From Hordeum vulgare subsp. vulgare (Eukaryota; Streptophyta; Magnoliopsida; Poales; Poaceae): DNA of 64,000 nucleotides. Location of the stretch: assembly GCF_904849725.1 (NCBI RefSeq), contig NC_058518.1, positions 390,401,581 to 390,465,580 of the forward strand. Reading direction: 5' to 3'. Shown here piece by piece: positions 22,402 through 35,391 of the stretch. The first letter of the stretch is position 1. The number at the start of each line of letters is the position of its first letter. The position numbers and the translations under genes are program-made. The notes beneath the pieces are model-generated. The model had not been told where the DNA came from and made no database searches. It saw nothing but the letters and a program-made list of their open reading frames with translations.

Positions 22402-23228
22402 ACACTTATTGTTGGGGATATGCACATCCCCGTTGAGGTAACTTCGTGTTTTATGAAAATTCTTCGGATTCATTCAAATTGGAAGTGGTTGTTAATAAAA
22501 CTTGATCAACCTTGTTAATGAATCATTTTCTAGAAGCATGAGGTCGATGAATTCAGTAGGCACAACTCTCTGTACCCATTTTACTTTTCCTATTATTTTT
22601 ATTTAAATGCAATAAATGTCTTGATTATCCTGCTTTCTGATTTGTCCATGCAATAAAAAGTTCCCAAAAATAAAAGTTCTCCAAATGACCTGAAATTTTC
22701 AAATGATTTTTTTCTGAACATTTGAGAATATCTTGCACTGAAAACACCATAGTGGTGTCTCCGAGGTGCCCACTAGGCACCAGGGCACGCTACCCCCACC
22801 AGGCGCACCCAGATGGTTAGTGTCCCCCTCAGGGGTCCCCTCACTTATTCCTTCAACTCACTTCGTCACTTACCTCCAGAAAAAGAATCTTTGTAGCTCT
22901 CTCTCGTGTTCTTGCTCTCAAATCCGCGGATTTTGATCTCTTTGCTCAAAAATCCGTTTGTGAAACTGTTTTGGGGGACTTCTCCTTGTTATGTAGGTCC
23001 CCGACTCCTCCAATTAGTTTTTTGCTTTAGTGGTTTATCTTAGAAGTAATTAACTAGTCGAGGTGCTGCTGTAGATGAGCTTGCATGTTGAATTCTTGAA
23101 TTTCCAAGTAGTTTGAATGCTTGTTTAAAGCTCTAGGCATCCTGATGAGTACTTGCTGTCATTCTTGTGAAGTTTTGTTAACTTTATCTTGTGACCCAAA
23201 AAAATTCAGAAATTTGTATCTAGGAATA
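22402..23228 (+). promoter_or_regulatory. Leader of the third ORF with an LTR-like promoter module
   Basis: About 0.8 kb without a coding frame separates the protease from the third ORF. The stretch at about 22655-22860 follows the order of the LTR upstream region: aataaaagttct, aatgacctgaaa and gattttttt (compare 18318-18362), then a GC-rich inverted segment (about 22750-22810). A C/T-rich leader and the ATG at 23229 follow. I infer a separate promoter for the third ORF. Confidence 0.5.
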
Positions 23229-24020
23229 ATGAGATGGTTCATGAGGAGTTCTTCGAGGAGAAAATCCTCGAAGGCATCATCGAGTGAGACTCCGATACGA
23301 CGGTCTTATGCTGAGCCAAGTGAAAGTTCAGTGCGAGAAGCCCACACCAAATCATGCCTTTGGCCAAGTGATGACTTCATGTTAGGTGTTGGCATTAAGG
23401 AAGAATTTGAGAAATACATTCATAATACTGAGCTCGCACCCTTCATCGCAGATAAGTGCACGCAACATTATCATTTTACTAGAACTTCCACTAAGAGGTT
23501 TAAATTTTATCATCGAGAATTCAGAGTCTCCTTTAACCTCGATGAAAATGCCTTCACCATGTCTCTAGATGATTTGTCTGATGGATGTAAAATTCCACAT
23601 TGGGGTTCGCTAGACGAACCACCAAAATCTGAATATGAGGCATTTTAACTAGTCTTTGTTTTGGTAAAGATAGGGGAGTAACTCAAGGTAGAATAAATAG
23701 TATATATTTTCCTTCAACTCGTTGCCTAGCACTCTTTAATGGAAAATGTATAGTGGGCAAGCAAGATTGTAGTACTTTATGCGCCCCAGACTTGAGTTTC
23801 CTGCATATTGCGATAGCTAGAATTAAATGCTATAATCTTGGAGCAATCATATCACGCAGATTGCAATGCAATTCTGACAGTGGCCATTTTTATGGCGGAA
23901 TTTATGCCCCCCGTTTAGCTGAGAAGTGTGGCGTTTCACTGCGGTCTATTAAACATATTCTTCCTACTCGGTATTTATATTTTGAGGTCATGAAGCGCCG
24001 CAAGTTCGTAAAGGCCACCA
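23229..24020 (+). pseudogene. Third ORF of B copy 1 ('putative plant transposon protein' type), truncated
   Basis: ATG 23229 gives MRWFMRSSSRRKSSKASSSE, then FIADKCTQHYHFTRTSTKRF and LDDLSDGCKIPHWGSLDEPP, with a stop at 23646. Coding resumes around 23700: CNSDSGHFYGGIYAPRLAEK and LPTRYLYFEVMKRRKF. It ends at the junction with the D element. It is related to the ORFs at 42183-42994 and 56383-57270 (shared pattern F-GGIYA-R-A). This ORF sits where env-like genes sit in Athila elements. I see no membrane segment or signal peptide. Its function is unknown. Confidence 0.65.
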
Positions 24021-25605
24021 CCACTGATTATGGCATGGTAGGCACTCTGGAAGTCCACCACCTCGAACGTGAGTTTATCCTTGCGGAAGTTCTTGTCGGA
24101 GCCGAAGACAACATCAAACGCGATCTGACCGAGTGAATCAGCCTTCTTCCCTGGGATCACTCCGTGAAACTGCATATTGTTGTCGCTGAGCTTGGACATC
24201 GGAATGCCCATCCCTTTGAGAGTGTCGGCGTAGATGATGTTCAAGCCGCTCCCTCCATCCATCAACACCTTGCGGAGTCGAACTCCTTCTACCACCGGGT
24301 CGAAAACAAGAGCCTGACGTCCTGGAGTGGGGACATGTGGCGTGTGATCCGACTGGTCGAAGGTGATGGCAGTGTGCGACCACTTGAGATACTTCGGGTG
24401 GAAGGAGCCGCCATGTTGACCTCTCGGTTGACCACCTTTAGTCGACTCTTGATTTCGACATCAACAAAGATCATCAGAGTGGCATGGACCTTCGGGAAGT
24501 GGTCTTCTTGTTCTTCATCCTCTTTCTCTTGGTCTTCCTCACTCGAGTGATCCTCTACGAACCTCTGGATCAACAGTCTGCACTGCCGAGTGGTATGTAT
24601 AGGCACGATGGTGTTGCCTTCTTTATCTATCTTCGTGTCAATCGCACACGGCTGATCAAGGACATCTGGTCCTAACTACTTCTTGAATTTCTTTGGGGGG
24701 AATTGGCCCTTGCCTTTTCCCTTGAACTTTCCCGCTCCGAGAGCGGCTGCTTCTACCGGAAGAGTGCGCTCTACCTTCTGCTTCTGCTTTCGGTTGGCAT
24801 CTCCGTCGACCGCTTTGCCTTTGCCGCTACGGAGGTGGTCTTCTTCTTCTCCATTGGCATAGCGGGTTGCTATCTCCAGCATTTTGCTCATAGACATATC
24901 TCTTGTTTGACCGAACTTCAAGTACAACTCGTGGTACCTGACGCCTGCCTTGAAAACACAGACTGCTTGATGCTCGGTGACGTTCTCCACAATGTGGTGA
25001 AGAGTGGTCCAGCGCTGGATCTAATCGCGCAAAGACTCACTCGGCTTCTGGATACAATGTTGTAGCTCTGAGAGACAAGCAGGGCGCTTGCAGGTGCCCT
25101 CGAAGGTCTTGATGAACACTCGGGCCAAATCTACCCAGCAGTATATGCTTGATGGAGCTAGTTGATTCAGCGAGGCACGGGCCGAACCATCCACCATCAG
25201 GGGCAAGTGCTTCATTGCAACGTTGTCATTACCGTCGCAGATCTGAACTGCCACTCGGTAATCATCTAGCCACATATCTGGCTTGGACTCTCCAGTGCAC
25301 TTGCTTATTTCGGTCGCCAACCTGAAGTTGGGGGGAATATCAGCGGAGCGGATTGCTCGACTGAAACACTCGGGCCCAGAGATGACAAAGCCACTTCCAC
25401 TCGGACGATCACTGTCGTATCCGTCACGATGGGCTCGGCCTCTATCAACTCTCTTCTGTGTGAGATAGTCCCTTACATCACGCCTCTGGTTGTAGTCGTC
25501 GCCCACCAATCGCCTTTCATCGTTGCTCCGGGGCGCATACGAACCACTCCGCGGAGGAGAGCGCAAGTGATGGCGATCTTCACGATTGAACCGGGGGGAG
25601 CGGAT

Positions 25606-27113
25606 TGATACGTCTCCAACGTATCTATAATTTTTGATGGTTCCATGCTATTATCTTGTCAAACATTGGATGTTTTGTATGCCTTTTATATATTTTTTGG
25701 GACTAACTTATTAACTCAGCGCCAAGTGCCAGTTCCTGTTTTTTCCGTGTTTTTACCCTTTTCAGAGCAGAATATTAAACAGAGTCCAAACGGAATAAAA
25801 CCTCCGAAATTTTTTTCCGGAACAAAAGATACGCAGGGAGCGTGAGAACCAAGGCAGATGCCACCAGGGGAGGCCACAAGCCCCCTAGGCGCGGCCAGGG
25901 GGCCCCGCGCCTAGCAGGCTTGTGGGCCCCCTGTGGCTCGTCTGCCCTACTTCTTCCGCCTATAAATCCCCGAAAAATCCAAAACCACGGGAGAGATCCA
26001 CGAAAATACTTTTACGCCGCCGCAAGCTTCTGTCTCTGCAAGATCCCATCTGGAGCACGTTCTGGTGCCCAGTTGGAGGGGGGATTCGGATACGGAGGGC
26101 TTGTTCATCAACACCATTGCCTCTCCGATGATGCGTGAGTAGTTAACCATAGACCTTCGTGTCCATAGCTAGTAGCTAGATGGCTTCTTCTCTCTCTTGG
26201 ATCTTCAATACAAAGTTCTCCATGATCTTCATGGAGATCTATCCGATGTAATCTTCTTTTGCGATGTGTTTGTCGAGATCCGATGAATTGTGGATTTATG
26301 ATGAGATTATCTATGAATCTTATTTGAGTTTCTTCTGATCTCTTATATGCATGATTTCATATCCTTGTAATTCTCTTCGAGTTGTGGGTTTTGTTTGGCC
26401 AACTTGATCTATGATTCTTGCAATGGGAGAAGTGCTTGGTTTCGGGTTCATACCGTGCGGTGACCTCACCCAGTGACAGAAGGGGTAGCGAGGCACGCAT
26501 CATGTTGTTGCCATCAAGGGTAAAAAGATGGGGTTTATATCTATTGCATGAATTTATCCCTCTACATCATGTCATCTTTCTTAAGGTGTTACTCTGTTTG
26601 TCATGAACTCAATACACTAGATGCATGCTGGATAGCGGTTGATGTGTGGAGTAATAGTAGTAGATGCACAAAGTATCAGTCTACTTGTCCCGGACGTGAT
26701 GCCTATATGTTTGATCATTGCCTTAGATATCGTCATGACTTTGCGCGGTTCTATCAATTGCTCGACAGTAATTCGTTCACCCACCGTAATATTTGCTATT
26801 TTGAGAGAAGCCTCTAGTGAACACTATGGCCCCCGGGTCTACTTCATATCATATTTTCAGCCCTACACTTTTACTTCATTGCACTTTCCGCCTTCAGATC
26901 TCACCTTGCAATCAATCGTGAAGGGATTGACAACCCCTTTGTAGCGTTGGGTGCAAGTTTGCTGTTTTTGCGCAGGTACATCGGTGCTTCATCTTGATAA
27001 TCCTACTGGATTGATACCTTCATTCTCAAAACTGAGGGAAATACTTACTGCTACTATGCTGCATCACCCTTTCCTCTTCAAGGGAAAAACCAACGCAAGC
27101 TCAAGAGGTAGCA
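25606..27113 (+). mobile_element. Solo LTR, type A (Sabrina-like), TSD cggat
   Basis: The solo LTR is 1508 bp, from tgatacgtctccaacg to aagaggtagca. It is flanked by cggat at 25601-25605 and 27114-27118. The TATA box tataaat is at 25961-25967, with the GC inverted region upstream (about 25868-25935). It aligns with the LTRs of the element at 8254-16354 but lacks their 56-bp extension. Confidence 0.93.
25961..25967 (+). promoter_or_regulatory. TATA box of the solo type A LTR
   Basis: tataaat lies 355 bp into the LTR, about 25 bp after the GC-rich inverted segment. Confidence 0.6.
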
Positions 27114-27965
27114 CGGATTCCTCCCCTGGTCTCTGTACCGATCTTCTCGGTGATCTCCTTCTTTGCGACGCTAAGGAGAACCTGGACTGTAAACTGACCG
27201 AACTGTGTCCGCTCGGACGGACTTGTTGTGCAGTCTGTTGTGAGACTGAGAGACAACGGAATTCTGCTGCTGTGCCGCCTGCAACACGATCTGCTGCACT
27301 CCTCTGTCCGCTGATGAATTTGACGGCTGGATGGAGTCGGCAATCCTTGCGGCTGCAGCCAAGTTGAGGATAGGCGTGCGAAATACCTCAATATTGCCAA
27401 CCTGATGAGAACACCAACCGGATGCTGGGGGCGTGGATGATGACGAGCACCCGAAGTCTCTCCGGTCTCCCGATTGTCCCACTTGTTCCTTGGCGGGCTC
27501 TCATGTGAGCCGGCCATGAAAACCTCCACCGTAGGGCTGCGGTTCTCACACTCGGAAGAAGGGCCAGACGGATCTGACACCGAGTGAGATGCAGCACACG
27601 GAGGTGTAACAGGTTCAATCGCTGCCACCTGCGACAAAGACACATGACACGCGAGTGAATGACGCACCCACCGCCGGAGCCTGAGCGACTGGATCGCTTG
27701 TTGCGACATGCGATGGGGAGCACAGTCGACGGCGGAGTCGACGGTTGGCGGAGAAGGACTATGCAGGAACTAGAGCGGAAGAACGTCACCCCGCGTACTG
27801 GAACCGCTTCAATGTCGAGAGGTGCCTCCTGGATCCATGCCGAATCGTCGGTGATGAAGACGACTGTGCCAAACATGATCTCGCGGCCAAGGCACAAATC
27901 ACTACCGGAAAGACATGGTTGAGAGGAAAAAATGCAAACTTGCCAGAAGTCACCTAGACGCCTGC

Positions 27966-27983
27966 CCCACGATGGGCGCCAAC
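27966..27983 (-). promoter_or_regulatory. Primer-binding site of the D element
   Basis: The reverse complement reads TGGCGCCCATCGTGGGGC, starting 11 bases from the LTR end (CTTACA). It is a PBS of the TGGCGCC type; I do not assign the tRNA. Confidence 0.65.
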
Positions 27984-28151
27984 TATCGTGGATGTAAGCC
28001 TCACAGTAGATGTGTAGGGTACGAAAGTAGAGGGCAGAGTCCTAGCTAAGATAAGGTTGTATGAGTTCAGCCCCCTCTATGGTGGAGGTAACAGCCCTAC
28101 GTCTCAGTGCTCTTGGAGCTTGGTGTCGAGTGGAATATGAATGTTACAGAA

Positions 28152-29953
28152 TGTTGGGGAACGTCGCATGGGAAACAAAAAAATTCCTACGCGCACGAAG
28201 ACCTATCATGGTGATGTCCATCTACGAGAGGGGATTTCCGATCTACGTACCCTTGTAGATCGCACAGCAGAAGCGTTAGTGAACGCGGTTGATGTAGTGG
28301 AACGTCCTCACATCCCTCGATCCGCCCCGCGAACCGTCCCGCAATCCGTCCCACGATCTAGTGCCGAACGGACGGCACCTCCGCGTTCAGCACACGTATA
28401 GCTCGACGATGATCTCGGCCTTCTTGATCCAGCAAGAGAGACAGAGAGGTAGATGAGTTCTCCGGCAGCGTGACGGCGCTCCGGAGGTTGGTGGTGATCT
28501 AATCTCAGCAGGGCTCCGCCCGAGCTCCGCAGAAACGCGATCTAGAGGTAAAACCGTGGAGGTATGTGGTCGGGCTTCCTTGGAAAAGTTGTCTCAAATC
28601 AGCCCTAATAGCTCCATATATATAGGAGGAGGGAGGGGAGGCTTGCCTTGAGGCTCAAGGAGCCCCAAGGGCTGCGCACCAAGGGGAGGAGGAGTCCTCC
28701 TCCAATCCTAGTCCAACTAGGATTGGAAGGTGGAGTCCTTCTCTCCCTTCCCACCTCTTTTTTTTTTCTTTTCTCTTTGATTTTCTATCTATGGCGCATA
28801 GGGCCTTCTTGGGCTGTCCCACCAGCCCACCAAGGGCTGGTGCGCCATTCCCAAGGCCTATGGGCTTCCCCGGGGTGGGCTGCCCCCCGGTGAACACTCA
28901 GAACCCATTCGCCATTCCCGGTACATTCCCAGTAACTCCGAAAACCTTCCGGTAATCAAATGAGGTCATCCTATATATCAATCTTCATTTCTGGACCATT
29001 CCGGAAACCCTCGTGACGTCCGTGATCTCATACGGGACTCCGAACAACATTCGGTAACCAACCATATAACTCAAATACGCATAAAACAACGTCGAACCTT
29101 AAGTGTGCAGACCCTGCGGGTTCGAGAACTATGTAGACATGACCCGAGTGAGTCCTCGGTCAATATCCAACAGCGGGACCTAGATGCCCATATTGGATCC
29201 CACATATTCTACGAAGATCTTATCGTTTGAACCTCAGTGCCAGGGTCCCGTATGTCATTCCCTTTGTCCTTCGGTATGTTACTTGCCCGAGATTCGATCA
29301 TCAGTATCCGCATACCTATTTCAATCTCGTTTACCGGCAAGTCTCTTTACTCGTTCCGTAATACAAGATCCCGCAACTTACACTAAGTTAAATTGCTTGC
29401 AAGGCTTGTGTGTGATGTTGGATTACCGAGTGGGCCCCAAGATACCTCTCCGTCACACAGAGTGACAAATCCCAGTCTTGATCCATACTAACTCAACGAA
29501 GACCTTCGGAGATACCTGTAGAGCATATTTATAGTCACCCAGTTACGTTGCGACGTTTGATACACACAAAGCATTCCTCCTGTGTTAGTGAGTTATATGA
29601 TCTCATGGTCATAGGAACAAATACTTGACACGTAGAAAACAGTAGCAACAAAATGACACGATCAACATGCTACGTCTATTAGTTTGGGTCTAGTCCATCA
29701 CGTGATTCTCCTAATGACGTGATCCAGTTATCAAGCAACAACACCTTGTAGATAGTGAGAAGACCCTGACTATCTTTGATCAACTGGCTAGCCAACTAGA
29801 GGCTTGCTAGGGACAGTGTTTTGTCTATGTATCCACACATGTATATAAGTCTTCATTTAATACAATTATAGCATGGATAATAAACGATTATCTTGATACA
29901 GGAATTATAATAATAACTATATTTATTATTGCCTCTAGGGCATAATTCCAACA
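28152..29953 (+). mobile_element. Solo LTR of an Angela/BARE-1/WIS-type Copia element, TSD cagaa
   Basis: The solo LTR is 1802 bp, from tgttggggaacgtcgc to ataattccaaca. It is flanked by cagaa at 28147-28151 and 29954-29958. Length and both ends fit the BARE-1/Angela LTR. The TATA region tatatata is at 28617-28624, followed by ggaggaggg. No internal sequence remains. Confidence 0.97.
28617..28624 (+). promoter_or_regulatory. TATA box of the Angela solo LTR
   Basis: tatatata lies 465 bp into the LTR and is followed by a G/A-rich start region. In this Copia group it is a known promoter position. Confidence 0.65.
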
Positions 29954-32900
29954 CAGAATGAACCCTTGTGCCAGAGGGGAGGGGTGGCTTATATAGAGTG
30001 CGCTGCCCCTCATATGTGTCCAGCCTTCAAGGGTGTAATAAGTGAGATTGAATGCATACGTTACAGGTAACGTATGTCATAAAGGATATTAACTACAGTA
30101 GGCTAATGTCTGACCGTTAGCCTCGCTGGAGTGGCTTCTGGTCTTCTATGTCGTCTAGCTTCTGGTATTTACCGAGTGGAATCCAGTCGTCGAGTATTAG
30201 GTAACGTTCCGAGTGGTTCTTTACCGAGTGGATCAGAGGTTGTCTTAATCCAGTCGGTAAATATCTTGTGATCCTTAAGCTAATAATGAGGTGCCCTAGG
30301 GTAAGACTTATAGGTCAGGCCTATGACCCTACCCTAGGGCTATGACCCCATCATACCAAACTGCTTCCTTTGGGTATCCTATGAAGACGCACTTATCCGC
30401 TTTGGGTTTGAGCTTACCAGGGTAAAGCCTTTTGATAAAAGCATCGCAGCCCCAAACTTTAAGAAACAACAATTTAGGCTTCTTGCCAAACCATAATTAA
30501 TATGGTGTCATCTCAATGGATTTTGATGGTGCCCTATTTAAAGTGAATGTAGCTATCTCCAATGCATAACCCCAAAACGATAGTGGAAAATCAGTAAGGA
30601 ACATCACAGAACACACCATATCCAATAAGGTACGATTACGATGTTCAGACACACCATTACGTTGTGGTGTTTGAGGTGGCATGAGCCGTGAAACTATTCC
30701 ACATTGTCTTAAGTTCATGTCAAACTCATAACTCAGATATTCTCCTCCTCGATCAAATCATAGGAACTTAATCTTCTTGTTATGATGATTCTCAACTTCA
30801 CTCTAAAATTGCTTGAACTTTTCAAATGTTTCAAAATTGTGCTTCATTAAGCAAATATATCCGTATATACTTAAATCGTCGATGAAGGTGAGAAAGTAAC
30901 GATATCCATTGCGCGCCTCAATACTCATTGGGCCGCACACATCAGTATGCATGATCTCCAACAAGTCACTTGCTTGTTCCATTTTACCGGCAAGCACGGT
31001 TTTAGTCATCTTGCCCATGAGGCATGGTTCACATGTGTCAAGTGAATTAAAATCAAGTGACTCCAAAAGTCCACCAACGTGGAGCTTCTTCATGCCTTTA
31101 CACCAATATGACCTAAGCAGCAGTGCCGCAAGAAAGTGGTACTATATCATTATTCACTATACATCTTTTGTCATTAATGTTATAAATATGTGTATCATTA
31201 CTATCGAGATTCAACAAGAATAAATCATTCACATTGGGTGCATGACCATAAAAGATATTACTCATATAAAAAGAACAACCATTATTCTCTGATTTAAATG
31301 AGTAACAGTGTCGCATTAAAGAAGATCCAGATATAATGTTCATGCTCAACACAAGCACCAAATAACAATTATTTAGGTTCATAACTAATCCCGATAGTAA
31401 TCAAAGAGGGAGCATGCCGACGGCGATCATATCAACCTTGGAACCATTTCCCACACGCGTTGTCACTTTGTCCTTTGCCAGCCTTCATTTATTCCGTAGT
31501 TCCTGTTTCAAGATACAAAGGTGAGCAACTGAACCAATATCAAATACACAGACACTACTATGAGAGCTAGTAAGGTACACATATGTGACGCCCTCGATTT
31601 AATCGTACGCTAATCATACACGCAAATGCGTACGATCAAACTCAAGGACTCACGGGAAGATATCACAACACAACTAAGGACACAAATAAAACAAACAAGC
31701 TTCATATTACAAGCCAGGGGCCTCGAGGGCTAGAATACAGAAGCTCGATAGACACACGAGTCAGCGGAAGTAACAAATATCTGAGCACAAAAGAAACACG
31801 ATGGAACGAGGCGAGGCCTCCTGCCTGGGAACCTCCTAAACTACTCCTAGTCTTCAGCGGCCTCCATGAAGAAGTCACCATCGGGGTAGCAGTCGTCGTC
31901 GGCGAGATACTCCATCTCCTGGGCTCCATCATCTGGTCGCAGCAACGGATCAAGGGGACAAAGGGGGAGCAAAGCAACGGTGAGTACTCATCCAAAGTAC
32001 TCGCAAGACTTACATCAGAACTATGCTAAGTATGCATCAGTATCAAAGAAGGGGTTTATATGTGGACTGACTACAACAATGCGAGAAAAGGGGGAGAATG
32101 CCTAGTGCTATCAAAGACTAGCATCTTCAAGGGTCTTGCAGCAATAGACGAGAGTAGAACTGGGTAACACAAATATAGTCATATTGTTACAGCAAAATTA
32201 ATATGACGTCACGCCCAGAGATCCTCCCTCGACTCCCTGCGAGGAAGCAATCCCGGGGCAACTAATTCCACTTAAGTAACAGTTGTAGTTGTATAAGATC
32301 AGGGCACAACTCCAAGTCGTCCTATAACCGTGGAAACGGCTATTCGAATAGATAAGTTCTTTCGTGCAGGGGTGCACAACATATTCCCCACCATGCTTGA
32401 TAACACTCTGGCCGGACACACTTTTCTGGGTCATGCCCGGCCTCGGAATATCGACACCTCGCAGCCCCACCTAAGCTCAATAGAGAGGCGAGCCCACCGG
32501 TCTAACTCCTAAGCACAAAGGGGTCATGGGCCCACTTGCCCTCTGCGCTATTGCACGATGCAAGGGCGTCCGATTTCATTCCTAGCACCCCTTAATCACA
32601 AGCGCGATGCATCTCAGGACCACCCGGGCGCGCGCTGCTCCATTGCTGACGTGTGAAGAGCTTCGGCTGATACCACGACGTCGAGTACCCATAATTCCTC
32701 CCACTTAGACGGTTAGTGCGTAATAAGGCCTTCTGACCAACCCAGATCAAATACCCAAATCCATTATCATTTTAATTAAGTCATCGACACAAACACGTGG
32801 GAATCCACCCGCCTAACATCTATTCATCAAAGATCCCAGTAACAAGGTCAAGTAACTGTGTGGTTGTGACATCAGGGGGATCCGAGGCATCACCCTCGTT

Positions 32901-34295
32901 AGATCACGAATGATGTAACCGTCAAGGTGGACTTAGAGGAATCACCCTCGAGGGTCCCACACTTGAGGGGTTGCACAATAGAGACATCGTCGGGAGTGGT
33001 GAAAGAGGAATCACCCTCGATAACCACGACCGACTAGCTACACTACAAAGATATCATCATGAGTACTTCGCGAGGTGTCACCCTCGGTACCCGATAGTAT
33101 CTGTGTAGCATCGTACAACTAAGGGGGTGTAAGTGTTGTGTCGGGTCTGGTTCGTCGACCAGGGATCGAGACTTGATGACAAAGCAGGGCAACTGGACTA
33201 AGGGGGGGGTCAAAGAGGATGACTGCTCCACCTATACTAAACAATTTAAAGTGTGGTACTGAAAGTAGCAGTTCATCAAAAATAGGCTATGCATCAGATA
33301 TATGACCTAACTACAAAAGTAGCAAAATTCTAATGCAAAGCATGAGGGAGAAAGAATAGGAGATATAGGAATGATCAAGGGGGTTTGCTTGCCTTGTTGC
33401 TCTACGGCAAAGGGCTGGTCGTCAGGGGCGTAGAAGTACCCGGCAACAGCGTCAGTCTCGGGGTCTACCGGTAAGAAGAGGGGGAAGAAACAATAAATAA
33501 CAGCAACAGGTGCAACACTAAGCATGACATGACAATATGGAGGCTAGGCATGAACTAACGCAGTACCATCCGTCATAGACGGGTCGGGAAGATATCAGAC
33601 GATATTTCCCGGGGTCTGTGGCTACTACCAGTCAGATGGAAAAACGATGGAAAAGTTCCACGTTTGCTATACTAGGGACGCGTGAGAGACGAACGGATAG
33701 CGTATCCGGGTTCGTCTCGTTCGCTGATCAACTTTCATGTTGAAAATAATTTCATATGAGCTACGATTTATTTTATATTTATTTTAAATTTTTATTAATA
33801 TTTAGGAGTTAAAAATATATTTAATTAATTATGAAATGTTATTATGACCTCAGCATGATGTCATGCTGACATCACTAGTTGACTCGTCAACTCTGACGAG
33901 TGGGTCCTACGTGTCATTGACACAGTTTATTAATTAAGGTTTAATTAATAATTAATAAGATTAATTTAATGGGGGACTCACATGTCATACTCTGCTAGGA
34001 TAATCTAATGAGCAAAATTAATTAACAACCTTTCATTAATACTTAAACATCTATTTAATTAATTAATTTACAAATTATTTATTTACTCATAAACATTATT
34101 ACTAAAACTTAATTATCTAACTAATTAATTTACAAATTAATTAATTAACTTAACTTAACTTAATATTTATTTATTTATTATCTATTATTATAATAATAAT
34201 AATTATTATTATTTCTAACAGAGGGTTGTGTGGGGCCTCCTTGTTAGTGAGAGTGGGGGGTTGGGCCCACATGGCAATGGCCCATCGGCCTCACT

Positions 34296-34424
34296 ACACA
34301 CACAACACAGACACACATATACATATTTACCTATTTTTACATACATGCATACATACTCAAATACATACATACATACATTAAATTTTACATACATACATAC
34401 ATAAAACTTGCATACATACATTGT
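34296..34424 (+). repeat. Imperfect (CATA)n microsatellite
   Basis: There are runs of acatacat with a few interruptions, preceded by an ac-rich stretch. The reverse strand reads as Tyr/Val/Cys codons only because of the repeat. Confidence 0.85.
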
Positions 34425-35384
34425 TTGTTCTTATTTCATTTTTTTATTTTTCTTTGATCTTTCTCCTAACAGTTCACAGGAGGCTACTCCTCGTGGACCA
34501 CCAGGAAGGGCCCGAAGGGGCGCGATGGAGATCGCCGAAGGCCGCAGGGCGGGGCGTCGGAACTGAACTGGAACGGGGGAAGAAGGAAAGGGGGTAGCTC
34601 ACCGGGGCCTGTAGGTGTGCAAAAATGGGCTCGGGGGAGGCTCGACAGCGCGACGACGGAGGGGTTGGCGATGTGGACGTGGAGGAGGAGCGACCGGTGC
34701 AGTCCAGCGAGGAGGAGCTCCCGATGATGCTCGATGGGGAGATGCCCCGGGGCGGGGAGCCACGGCGCCGCTGGCGCGGCCCCAGCGAGAAGAGAGTGCA
34801 GGGCCGGCGGTGGCGACTCGGTGACGCGGTGGCGCCAGGGAGGCAGCCCGAGGAGGAGGGAGGGGCACCGTGGGGTAATGCGGTGAGGCGGCGGGCGCAG
34901 GGAGCGCTCGGGGAGAGAGCGCCAGCGACGGGAGCGGGGTGTGGGAGGCGGATGAGGGAGCCAACCCTCGTGGTTGGTTCTGGCGGTCGGTGGGTGGAGC
35001 ACTCGCGCTAGGATGGGGAATGATAGGAAGAAACGAGGGGAGTCCTGGCAGGGTCATGGCGGTCGGCGGCGCAGCGCCGGCGAGGCGACGACGTCTCGCG
35101 GGGAGGGGAGCGCCGGCGTGGGGCACTCTACCCCGATCCGGATCGGGAGCGAGAGGGATTACGGGGGCGAGTGGGGGGAGGTGGGGTGTCGGTGTCGGTG
35201 GGATCAGGGGGCGTGGAGGGGAGCGATGGGGCCAGGCCTCGCGAGCGAGGCGGGAGTGGGAGGCCTAGGTGGTAAGGGGATCCTCGCGCGCGGAGGGTGG
35301 GGCGAGCGACGGGACCAGGGGAGGGAGTGGCGGCGGCATGAGATGGGAGTGGGGTGAGGGTACAGTAGGGTTTCTCCGAGGGGG

Positions 35385-35391
35385 TTTTATA
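35385..35391 (-). promoter_or_regulatory. TATA box of the 4.2-kb element
   Basis: The minus strand reads GGGGGTATAAAACCCC. The GC-rich block follows downstream in this direction, which sets the likely orientation of the element. Confidence 0.45.

Larger units (their letters stand above)
18198..24020 (+). mobile_element. Type B Athila-like element, copy 1, 3'-truncated
   Basis: The order is 5' LTR, PBS, gag, protease, leader, third ORF. It then stops abruptly against the D element at about 24020. RT and integrase are absent between protease and the third ORF, as in copy 2. The 3' non-coding region and 3' LTR are missing. Confidence 0.85.
24025..27517 (-). pseudogene. gag-protease of the D element, broken and interrupted
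   Basis: The likely start is ATG 27515-27517 (MAGSHESPPRNKWDNRETGE). After the solo LTR, gag continues from 25600: CFSRAIRSADIPPNFRLATE, EISKCTGESKPDMWLDDYRV, AMKHLPLMVDGSARASLNQL, then FEGTCKRPACLSELQHC, KAGVRYHELYLKFGQ and a Lys/Gly-rich tail (24990-24676). The protease has VLMDGGSGLNIIYADTLKGM (about 24270-24210) and ends at YHAI where the element is cut. A stop at 25021 and frame changes near 24660 and 24290 break it. The pattern is that of Tat-lineage gag in grasses. Confidence 0.8.
24025..30353 (-). mobile_element. Type D Gypsy element (Tat-like gag/protease), 5' half only
   Basis: The orientation is minus. The 5' LTR is at 27995-30353, the PBS at 27966-27983, and gag and protease run left to about 24025, where the element is cut inside the protease. 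Two solo LTRs are nested in it: type A at 25606-27113 in gag and Angela at 28152-29953 in the LTR. Both have perfect TSDs, so D is older than both. Confidence 0.8.
27995..30353 (-). repeat. 5' LTR of the D element, interrupted by the Angela solo LTR
   Basis: On the minus strand it reads TGATGGGGTCATAGCCC...CTTACA. Without the Angela LTR and one TSD copy it is about 550 bp. The repeated phrase ccgagtgga is frequent in it. Confidence 0.75.

Noticed and set aside
28655..28897. 80-codon ORFs within the Angela solo LTR
   Set aside because: They lie in the transcribed leader part of a known LTR, are Gly/Pro-rich, and are open in both directions.
34484..35268. Long overlapping ORFs on both strands in a GC-rich block
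   Set aside because: Both strands are open because of extreme GC content. The proteins are Pro/Arg/Gly-rich with no domain, and the block lies inside a TG...CA element.
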